Shown here piece by piece: positions 57,601 through 64,000 of a stretch of 64,000 nt of DNA. Position 1 is the first letter of the stretch, and each line of letters opens with the position of its first letter. Position numbers and translations under genes: made by a program. The DNA is from Marinobacter sp. THAF197a (GTDB taxonomy: Bacteria; Pseudomonadota; Gammaproteobacteria; Pseudomonadales; Oleiphilaceae), in NCBI RefSeq assembly GCF_009363275.1, contig NZ_CP045324.1:2418001-2482000 (forward strand), written 5' to 3'. The notes under the pieces are model-generated. The model did no database searches. It was given only the letters and a program-made list of their open reading frames with translations, and had not been told where the DNA came from.

Positions 57601-58350
57601 ATGAAGACACTCAGAGCATCCTCGCGCATCGTTACCTGGCTGGCCGGACTCTGGTTCGGCTTGGCCTCGTTAACGGTTGCCGCAGCCGATACTCAAGACA
57701 CGACCCCAGCCCTCTTCCCCCACGAGGCCACCTACTCTGCGTCCATGTCAAAAGGCATCAGCCTCAGCGGTGCTGGTACGCGCACCCTGACCGATCAGGG
57801 CAATAATGTCTGGCTGTATCGCACACAGGTAAGGTCGTTTATTGCAGATATAGACGAATCGGTGGTCCTTCTCTGGGAAGATGACCGCGTGGTTCCGCTT
57901 CGCTACCGCTACAGCCTCAAAGGCCTGATGATTCGGAATCGGGAACAGTCCATAGATTTCGACTGGCAGACAGGTATTGCAACAGGGAAGTACCGGGGCA
58001 AATCCTTTGAACTGGAGCTCAAGGACGGGGCCCTGGACCCACTGGGCTTCCAGCTGCAGATGCACCAGGATCTGAAAGCCGGTGAACGGGACCTGACTTA
58101 CAACATCATTGATAAAGGCCGTTATAACGAGGATCGTTTTGCGGTTGTTGACGACGACAGCACCATCAACACCAATGGCCAGACAACACAAACCCTGAAG
58201 GTGGAAAAGGTGCGAGGCGAGGACTCCAAGCGCCAGACGCTGATGTGGATAGATCCGAACCAGGGCCACCTGCTGCTCAGATTACTGCAGGTGGAGCCGG
58301 ATGGCAGCGAATACGAGCTGAAGCTGAAAGACGCGACCATTCGGGACTGA
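57601..58350 (+). CDS. DUF3108 exported protein
   Basis: 249 aa from ATG 57601. Cleavable-looking signal at 1-30 (VTWLAGLWFGLASLTVAAAD). Body of beta strands: FPHEATYSASMSKGISLSGAGTRTLTDQGN, VVLLWEDDRVVPLRYRYSLKGL and DPLGFQLQMHQDLKAGERDLTYNIID; ends KRQTLMWIDPNQGHLLLRLLQVEPDGSEYELKLKDA. DUF3108 (periplasmic beta-barrel-like) of unknown role; often beside purMN in Pseudomonas relatives. Confidence 0.9.
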   Translation: MKTLRASSRIVTWLAGLWFGLASLTVAAADTQDTTPALFPHEATYSASMSKGISLSGAGTRTLTDQGNNVWLYRTQVRSFIADIDESVVLLWEDDRVVPLRYRYSLKGLMIRNREQSIDFDWQTGIATGKYRGKSFELELKDGALDPLGFQLQMHQDLKAGERDLTYNIIDKGRYNEDRFAVVDDDSTINTNGQTTQTLKVEKVRGEDSKRQTLMWIDPNQGHLLLRLLQVEPDGSEYELKLKDATIRD

Positions 58351-58373
58351 TTACCCCTCGGGCGGCTCCGGCC

Positions 58374-59645
58374 CTAGCGGCCGGTTTCCGCCCAGACCGC
58401 TTTTACCTCATCTGCGATAATCCTCAGCCCTTCTGCCACCTGTGCGTCGTCCTGAGAGTAGGTTACGCGCAGGCATTCGTGACGGTGGCGCCAGTCATCT
58501 TCCGGCAAGCCCGGGAAGAAATAGTGGCCAGACACCACCAGCACCCCTCTCTGCTTCAGCCGCTGATACAGCTCCAGGCTGGAAATCGGCAGATCAGGAA
58601 ACCACAGCCACAGGAACATCGCGCCTTCTGGCTTATGGATGTACCAGCGGCAACTGTCCTCACCCATGGCGTCACGAAAAACCTCCACAGCCCGCTCCAT
58701 CTTGGCTTTATAGAACGGACAAACCACATCACGGCTCAGTGACAGGATCTCACCGGACCGCACCAATGGCTCCGCCAGCATGGCACCAAAACTTCCGGTC
58801 GCCAGGTTCATGATGGCGTTGATGCCAGACAGCGCCTTGATGATCGGCTCCGCCGCGATCACGATACCCGTGCGAGCCGCCGGCAGACCCAGCTTGGACA
58901 AACTCAGGCAAAGAATGATCTGCTCGTTCCAGGTGGGCTGGGCGTCCACAAAAAGCAGGCTGGGGAACGGTGTGCCGTAGGCGCCGTCGACAATCAACGG
59001 AATATCGTGCTGCCGGGCCAAGCCTTCGAGCCTTGCCAGCTCTTCATCAGTGACCACATTGCCGGTCGGGTTGGTGGGCCGGGATACGCAGATAGCCCCG
59101 GTTTCACCGGTGACTTCCACGGCATCGAAATCGACCCTGTATTTGAACTCATGGGCGTCGGTGAAGGAAATGTCGGGCCTGACCGCCTGAAACAGACCGG
59201 GCTCGATACCAGCATCGGCATAGCCAATATATTCCGGCGCCAGGGGCAGCAGGATGTGTTTGCGCTGCCCATCGCCATAGTCGCCGCCAAACATATTGAA
59301 CAGCATGAAGAACGCCGCCTGACTGCCATTGGTCAGCGCGATGTTCTCGGGCTTCAGCCCCCAGTTGTATTCCTTGTTCAGCAACTCCGCCAGCGAGGCG
59401 ATAAACTGCTTCTCACCCTGGGGGGGATCATAAATCCCTACCAGCCGGCGCATCTGCCCCTCATCTGCCGCGATGCCCGCCAGAATTTCCTGCACCCGTT
59501 CCTGAATCTCGGGAATATGCCCGGGATTACCGCCTCCCATCATGATCATCCCCTCACCGGAGGCCATGGCGTTACCCAGGTCATCCATCAGGGAGGTGAT
59601 ACCGGCGTCGGCGGTGAACTTACGACCAAAAGCAGAGAGTTTCAT
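58374..59645 (-). CDS. avtA: Valine-pyruvate aminotransferase
   Basis: 423 aa from ATG 59645 (MKLSAFGRKFTADAGITSLMDDLG). Class I/II aminotransferase with MMGGGNPGHIPEI, TNGSQAAFFMLFNMFGGDYGDGQR, SRPTNPTGN, and the PLP-lysine in LSLSKLGLPAARTG. AvtA moves the amino group between valine, alanine and 2-oxo acids. The longer frame to 59669 adds 8 residues and lacks a better site. Confidence 0.93.
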   Translation of the reverse strand: MKLSAFGRKFTADAGITSLMDDLGNAMASGEGMIMMGGGNPGHIPEIQERVQEILAGIAADEGQMRRLVGIYDPPQGEKQFIASLAELLNKEYNWGLKPENIALTNGSQAAFFMLFNMFGGDYGDGQRKHILLPLAPEYIGYADAGIEPGLFQAVRPDISFTDAHEFKYRVDFDAVEVTGETGAICVSRPTNPTGNVVTDEELARLEGLARQHDIPLIVDGAYGTPFPSLLFVDAQPTWNEQIILCLSLSKLGLPAARTGIVIAAEPIIKALSGINAIMNLATGSFGAMLAEPLVRSGEILSLSRDVVCPFYKAKMERAVEVFRDAMGEDSCRWYIHKPEGAMFLWLWFPDLPISSLELYQRLKQRGVLVVSGHYFFPGLPEDDWRHRHECLRVTYSQDDAQVAEGLRIIADEVKAVWAETGR

Positions 59646-59710
59646 GGCGCTTATCCGTTCAACAGGCAATTCAATAGGTAGCTGATAAGTGTAGCGTGAG
59701 CCGGAACGGC

Positions 59711-60310
59711 TCAGCTATCGAGGGAAATACCGAGATTGCTGACGCCGTCGTTGGCAGCATCCGCCTTGAGTTCGGCGATAAAGTCTTCCAGTGGCGTGCG
59801 CTGGCGCTTGAGCGCGAGTACGGTGTCACGCTGGAAGATTTTGTCTTCCTTGAGCAGCGGGTGCTGTTCAAAAAGGCGTACCAGCTGGTCTTCATCCAGC
59901 TCTTCACCCTCGGACATTTCGACGAAGTCCATAATGGTCCTGGTGGCCAGCTGGGATGCGTCAGTTGCCCGGTGTTTGTTGGGGTTCAGGCGGTTGAGCA
60001 GTGCCTGTTCCAGCAACTGGCAAAAGTCGAAGGCCGGGTACACACCGTAGGCGTCGTAGTCGTCAACGTTGGGGCTCAGGCTTTCGAGCTTGGTGAGCAG
60101 CTGGGGGATGGCCGCTTCGGTGGCCTCCTGCTGGAGCGTGTCCCAGGCAAGGTCAAGCAGCTGGCGCATTTTGCCACCGCTTTTCATGCCGACGGCATCA
60201 GCGAACAGGGCGTAGTTGGGAAAGGCCCGTTCGGCCAGGGCCAGCAGGAAGGCGCATTCGCGCCAGCCCTGCAGTTGTGAGACGGCTTTAAGAAACTGGT
60301 TGGCGTTCAT
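59711..60310 (-). CDS. YjaG family protein (DUF416)
   Basis: 199 aa from ATG 60310, ATGA overlap with dcd. NANQFLKAVSQLQGWRECAFLLALAERAFPNYALFADAVG and LLDLAWDTLQQEATEAAIPQLLTKLESLSPNVDDYDAYGVYPAFDFCQLLEQALL fit DUF416. Helical and soluble, function unknown. Confidence 0.9.
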   Translation of the reverse strand: MNANQFLKAVSQLQGWRECAFLLALAERAFPNYALFADAVGMKSGGKMRQLLDLAWDTLQQEATEAAIPQLLTKLESLSPNVDDYDAYGVYPAFDFCQLLEQALLNRLNPNKHRATDASQLATRTIMDFVEMSEGEELDEDQLVRLFEQHPLLKEDKIFQRDTVLALKRQRTPLEDFIAELKADAANDGVSNLGISLDS

Positions 60311-60873
60311 GTCCTGGGCAGGGTCACGCCGGTCTGGCCAAGGTACTTGCCGCCGCGGTCTTTGTAGCTGGTTTCGCAGATTTCGTCGGATTCGAAGAAC
60401 AGCATCTGGGCGACGCCTTCGTTGGCGTAGATTTTCGCTGGCAGGTTGGTGGTGTTGGAGAATTCCAGGGTGACCTGGCCTTCCCACTCCGGTTCCAGCG
60501 GGGTAACGTTCACGATGATGCCGCAGCGGGCGTAGGTGCTTTTGCCCAGGCAGATGGTGAGTACGCTTCTGGGGATGCGGAAGTATTCCACGGTGCGCGC
60601 CAGGGCGAAGCTGTTCGGCGGGATGATGCAGACGTCGCCGGTGTAGTTGACGAAGCTGTTTTCGTCGAAGTTCTTCGGGTCTACGGTGGCGCTGTGGACG
60701 TTGGTGAAGATTTTGAATTCGTTGCTGCAGCGTACGTCGTAGCCGTAGCTTGAGGTGCCGTAGGAGATGACTCGGCCTTTTTCGTTTTCGCGAACTTGCC
60801 CGGCTTCGAAGGGTTCGATCATGCCGTGCTGTTCGGACATCCGGCGGATCCACTTATCGGACTTGATGCTCAT
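60307..60873 (-). CDS. dcd: dCTP deaminase
   Basis: 188 aa from ATG 60873. SIKSDKWIRRM, SSYGYDVRCSNEFKIF, PPNSFALARTVEYFRIPRSVLTICLGKSTYARCGI, and LEPEWEGQVTLEFSNTTNLPAKIYANEGVAQMLFFES are the dUTPase-like trimer fold; E in 'T-P-L-E-P-E-W-E' is the catalytic residue. Makes dUTP for thymidylate synthesis. Upstream of DUF416 in the same operon. Confidence 0.96.
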   Translation of the reverse strand: MSIKSDKWIRRMSEQHGMIEPFEAGQVRENEKGRVISYGTSSYGYDVRCSNEFKIFTNVHSATVDPKNFDENSFVNYTGDVCIIPPNSFALARTVEYFRIPRSVLTICLGKSTYARCGIIVNVTPLEPEWEGQVTLEFSNTTNLPAKIYANEGVAQMLFFESDEICETSYKDRGGKYLGQTGVTLPRT

Positions 60874-60983
60874 GGTGAATTCTCGTTTCCAGCTGGGAAA
60901 AATTGGGGCGTAGTTTACCTTGTACTTCGGTGACTGTCGAAGCCTCGGCGTTCGTGCTCGCTGTAGCCTGTGAGCTTGGAGTC

Positions 60984-61093
60984 AGAGGAAGTGAGGGGCG
61001 CTTTCCAAAAAACGCTACGAGCACATCCATGTGCGCTTCGCTCCGGCCATCCATGGCCTCCGAGATTTTTGGAAAGCGCCCCTCACTTCCTCT
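60984..61093. repeat. Branched palindrome, copy 3
   Basis: Perfect 28-bp arms (60984-61011 and 61066-61093). The core is inverted relative to copy 2: its complement reads ATCTCGGAGGCCATGGATGG, CCGGAGCGAAGCGCACATGG, ATGTGCTCGTAGCGT. It lies between apbC (3' end) and dcd (5' end). Confidence 0.92.
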
Positions 61094-61173
61094 ACGCAGA
61101 CTGCTCAGGAATCGCCTTACGACGGGCCTGATTAATCAGACAGGCTTAGGGCAAGACTAACTGAACAGGCGGC

Positions 61174-62274
61174 TCAGTGTTCCGTGACAGAAACACTGGA
61201 GATAGTCCCACCAAGATTGCGCTCCCGGGTAGACAGCTCCGCCCCCACCCTTCTGGCGATATCCAGGTACCGTCTGGCCACTTCGGAATCCGGTTCAGCC
61301 GCGACGGTCGGGGCGCCGCTGTCGGTTTGTTCGCGGATGGTCATGTGCAGGGGGAGCTGGCCCAGGAGGGTGGTTTCGTATTCTTCTGCGATGCGTTCGC
61401 CGCCGCCGTGGCCGAAGAGGGGTTCTTCGTGGCCGCAGTTGGAGCATATGTGCACGCTCATGTTTTCGACCACGCCCAACACCGGGATGTCGACTTTGCG
61501 GAACATTTCGATGCCTTTTTTGCCGTCCAGCAGGGCGATGTCCTGGGGGGTGGTGACGATGACGGCGCCGGTGACCGGGACTTTCTGGGCCAGGGTGAGC
61601 TGGATGTCGCCGGTGCCGGGGGGCATGTCGATGATGAGGTAGTCGAGTTCATCCCACAGGGTTTGCTGGAGCAGCTGCATGACGGCGCCGCTGACCATGG
61701 GGCCGCGCCAGACCATGGGGGTTTTGTCGGTGGTGACGAAGGCCATGGAGTTGGCTTGCAGGCCGTGGGCCTGCATGGGGACGAAGTATTTGTTTTCTCG
61801 TACGTCCGGGCGTTTGCCTTCGGGTACGCCGAGCATCATGCCGATGCTGGGGCCGTAGATGTCGGCATCGAGGATGCCAACCCGGGCGCCTTCGGCCTGC
61901 AGGGCCAGGGCAAGGTTGACGGCGGTGGTGGATTTGCCGACGCCGCCTTTACCGGAGGCGACGGCGATGATGTTTTTTACGCCGGGTACGGCCGGGAGGT
62001 CTTTGTTGGTTTTGTAGCTGTGGATTTTCTGGGCTACGTGGACTTCGGCGCTTTCAACGCCATCCACAAATTCCAGGGCGTTGGCTACGATCTGTTTGAG
62101 GCCTCCAGCGATGCCTTTGGAGGGGTACGGCAGTTCCACCATCAGGGTGACCTTGCCGTTGTCGTCGACGGTCAGGTTTTTCACGGCACCCAGTGCGTAC
62201 AGGTCCTTGTTGAGATAGGGGTCTCGGTATTCTTTGACGGCGGTTTCTAGGGCCTGTTGGGAAATCTGGGTCAT
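61174..62274 (-). CDS. apbC: Iron-sulfur cluster carrier ApbC/Mrp
   Basis: 366 aa from ATG 62274 (MTQISQQALETAVKEYRDPYLNKDLYALGAVKN), an N-terminal DUF59 (MIP18) domain to about 85. Deviant Walker A S-G-K-G-G-V-G-K-S-T at residues 107-116; C277-x2-C280 (ICSNCG) bridges the Fe-S cluster in the dimer. A cytosolic scaffold and carrier for Fe-S clusters. Divergent from metG. Confidence 0.95.
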   Translation of the reverse strand: MTQISQQALETAVKEYRDPYLNKDLYALGAVKNLTVDDNGKVTLMVELPYPSKGIAGGLKQIVANALEFVDGVESAEVHVAQKIHSYKTNKDLPAVPGVKNIIAVASGKGGVGKSTTAVNLALALQAEGARVGILDADIYGPSIGMMLGVPEGKRPDVRENKYFVPMQAHGLQANSMAFVTTDKTPMVWRGPMVSGAVMQLLQQTLWDELDYLIIDMPPGTGDIQLTLAQKVPVTGAVIVTTPQDIALLDGKKGIEMFRKVDIPVLGVVENMSVHICSNCGHEEPLFGHGGGERIAEEYETTLLGQLPLHMTIREQTDSGAPTVAAEPDSEVARRYLDIARRVGAELSTRERNLGGTISSVSVTEH

Positions 62275-62454
62275 CGGGGTCTCCGGAATAAGCTCATAAG
62301 CTTGAATGCAGGTGAAAAATGATGGCTTGGAAGGTATCATCTGTGCCCGTTTCTGACCATATGGGGTCTTTACCTGGAACAATCAATTGCGATTGTCGCC
62401 GGAACCCCGTTTTTGTCTTTCCAACCCGACTCAACATAAGGTTCGGACATCACC

Positions 62455-64000
62455 ATGACGCAAGCGAGCAAGCAACAGCGCGATATCCTGGTTACCAGCG
62501 CCCTGCCCTACGCCAACGGGCCCATTCATCTGGGGCACCTGCTGGAATACATTCAGACCGATATCTGGGTGCGCTATCAGAATATGCGTGGCCACAACTG
62601 CTACTACGTTTGCGCCGACGATGCCCATGGCACCGCCATCATGTTGCGGGCCGAGCGTGAGGGGATTACCCCCGAGCAGCTGATTGACCGGATTCGTCAG
62701 GAGCACCAGGAAGACTTTGCCGGCTTCCATATCCGTTTCAACAACTACTATTCCACCCATTCGGAGGAGAACCAGTTTTTCTCCGAGTACATTTACCGCC
62801 AGATCCAGCAGAACGGGAATATCGCCACCCGCAATATCACCCAGTTCTATGATCCTGAAAAGCAGATGTTCCTGGCGGACCGTTTCATCAAGGGCACATG
62901 CCCCAAGTGCAAGGCGGAAGATCAGTACGGCGATAACTGCGAAGCCTGTGGCGCCACCTACACCCCTGCCGAGCTGATCAATCCGCGCTCTGCGGTGTCT
63001 GGTGCCACCCCGGTGGAAAAAGAATCCGAGCACTATTTCTTCAAGCTGCCGGAGTTCCACGATTTCCTGAGCAAGTGGACCCGCAGTGGTGCCCTGCAGC
63101 CGCAGGTGGCCAACAAGCTGGCCGAGTGGCTGGATGCGGGCCTTCAGGAGTGGGACATCAGCCGGGATGCGCCCTATTTCGGGTTCGAAATTCCGGACGC
63201 GCCCGGCAAGTATTTCTATGTCTGGCTGGACGCACCTATCGGTTACCTGGCCAGCTTCAAGAACCTGTGTAACCGCGAGGGCATTGATTTCGAGCATTTC
63301 TGGAAGAAGGATTCCACCGCCGAGGTGTACCACTTCATCGGCAAGGACATCATCAATTTCCACGCCCTGTTCTGGCCGTCGATGCTCCACGATGCCGGCT
63401 TCCGCACGCCAACGGCGGTCTGGGCCCATGGCTTTGTCACGGTCAACGGCAAGAAGATGTCCAAGTCCCGCGGCACCTTCATTATGGCCCGCACCTATCT
63501 GGACCATCTGGACCCGGAATACCTGCGCTATTACTTCGCCGCCAAGCTGACTGGCGGTGTGGATGATATGGACCTGAACCTGGAAGACTTTGCTGCCCGG
63601 GTGAACTCGGATCTGGTGGGCAAGGTGGTGAACATCGCCAGCCGCAGCGCCGGGTTCATCACCAAGCGCTTTGACGGCAAGCTGGGCAAGGTCACCGAAC
63701 AGGACAAGCTGAAAGAGTTTATCGATGCGGGCGAACAGATCGCCGAGTTCTACGAAACCCGCGAGTTCGGCCGAGCGATGCGCCGGATCATGGAGTTGGC
63801 CGACATTGCCAACCAGTACGTGAACGACGAGCAGCCGTGGGTGATCGCCAAGCAGGAAGGCCAGGATGACAAGCTACAGGCCATCTGCACCAACGCCATC
63901 AACATGTTCCGCCTGCTGATCACCTACCTGGCACCGGTACTGCCCAAGATGGCCCAGGCCTCCGAGTCGTTCCTGAATGACCGGCTGAACTGGAATCGCC
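62455..64000 (+). CDS. metG: Methionyl-tRNA synthetase (5' part)
   Basis: At least 515 codons from ATG 62455, open to the window edge. Class I motif H25-L-G-H28, zinc knuckle C-P-K-C...C-E-A-C-G at about 146-163, K334-M-S-K-S338. The C-terminal part and any tRNA-binding EMAP domain lie outside the window. Charges elongator and initiator tRNA-Met. Confidence 0.97.
   Translation, partial: MTQASKQQRDILVTSALPYANGPIHLGHLLEYIQTDIWVRYQNMRGHNCYYVCADDAHGTAIMLRAEREGITPEQLIDRIRQEHQEDFAGFHIRFNNYYSTHSEENQFFSEYIYRQIQQNGNIATRNITQFYDPEKQMFLADRFIKGTCPKCKAEDQYGDNCEACGATYTPAELINPRSAVSGATPVEKESEHYFFKLPEFHDFLSKWTRSGALQPQVANKLAEWLDAGLQEWDISRDAPYFGFEIPDAPGKYFYVWLDAPIGYLASFKNLCNREGIDFEHFWKKDSTAEVYHFIGKDIINFHALFWPSMLHDAGFRTPTAVWAHGFVTVNGKKMSKSRGTFIMARTYLDHLDPEYLRYYFAAKLTGGVDDMDLNLEDFAARVNSDLVGKVVNIASRSAGFITKRFDGKLGKVTEQDKLKEFIDAGEQIAEFYETREFGRAMRRIMELADIANQYVNDEQPWVIAKQEGQDDKLQAICTNAINMFRLLITYLAPVLPKMAQASESFLNDRLNWNR

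Noticed and set aside
59711..60853. 380-aa reading that extends the DUF416 gene through dcd
   Set aside because: The extension (60311-60853) is out of frame with the conserved dcd and is Arg/His/Pro-rich nonsense; the ATG at 60310 fits the family start.

Overview
The window looks like a chromosomal segment of a marine gammaproteobacterium, most likely Marinobacter or a close relative. The evidence is the gene content and order (alaS-lysC-csrA, lptF/lptG divergent from pepA-holC-valS, oadGAB sodium pump, hda next to a CDP-alcohol phosphotransferase, purMN) and the Pseudomonas-like protein sequences. The genus call is inference; no 16S gene is present.

Region 1 (1-18287) is a chromosomal integron. 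A tyrosine-recombinase integron integrase (intI, 17295-18287, +) sits at the right end. A run of gene cassettes extends leftward from an attI-like core near 16950 and passes out of the left edge. I can delimit 33 attC sites and 33 cassettes plus one partial cassette. All cassette ORFs are on the minus strand, transcribed away from intI as expected for one common orientation. In the entries cassettes are numbered C1 (next to attI) to C34 (left edge), and each attC is assigned to the cassette on its right. Recognisable products are a BrnT/BrnA toxin-antitoxin pair, HEPN-like proteins, GNAT, RidA, SagB-type nitroreductase and GFA-family enzymes, and many small membrane proteins. Five cassettes appear to be non-coding and fall into two sequence families. 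One cassette gene is frameshifted.

Region 2 (18284-23975) holds phhB and the imuA-imuB-dnaE2 mutasome operon. Both intI and imuA are preceded by a CTGT-N8-ACAG LexA box, so cassette recombination and mutagenic translesion synthesis should both be SOS-controlled.

Region 3 (24000-64000) is ordinary core chromosome: oadGAB, dbpA, a DUF2058 gene, a tRNA cluster (2 tRNA-Arg(ACG), tRNA-Ser(GCT)), csrA, lysC, alaS, an RDD protein, lptFG, pepA, holC, valS, panE, an ATP:cobalamin adenosyltransferase, a chemoreceptor, ampDE, a DUF1631 protein, nadC, yqcC, a ParA-like ATPase, hda, pgsA-like, DUF2066, purMN, DUF3108, avtA, DUF416, dcd, apbC/mrp and metG (cut by the right edge). Three intergenic copies of a long, branched palindrome (24041, 40113, 60984) share a conserved core, but their outer stem sequences differ and re-pair within each copy. 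This is the most striking unexplained structure outside the integron.
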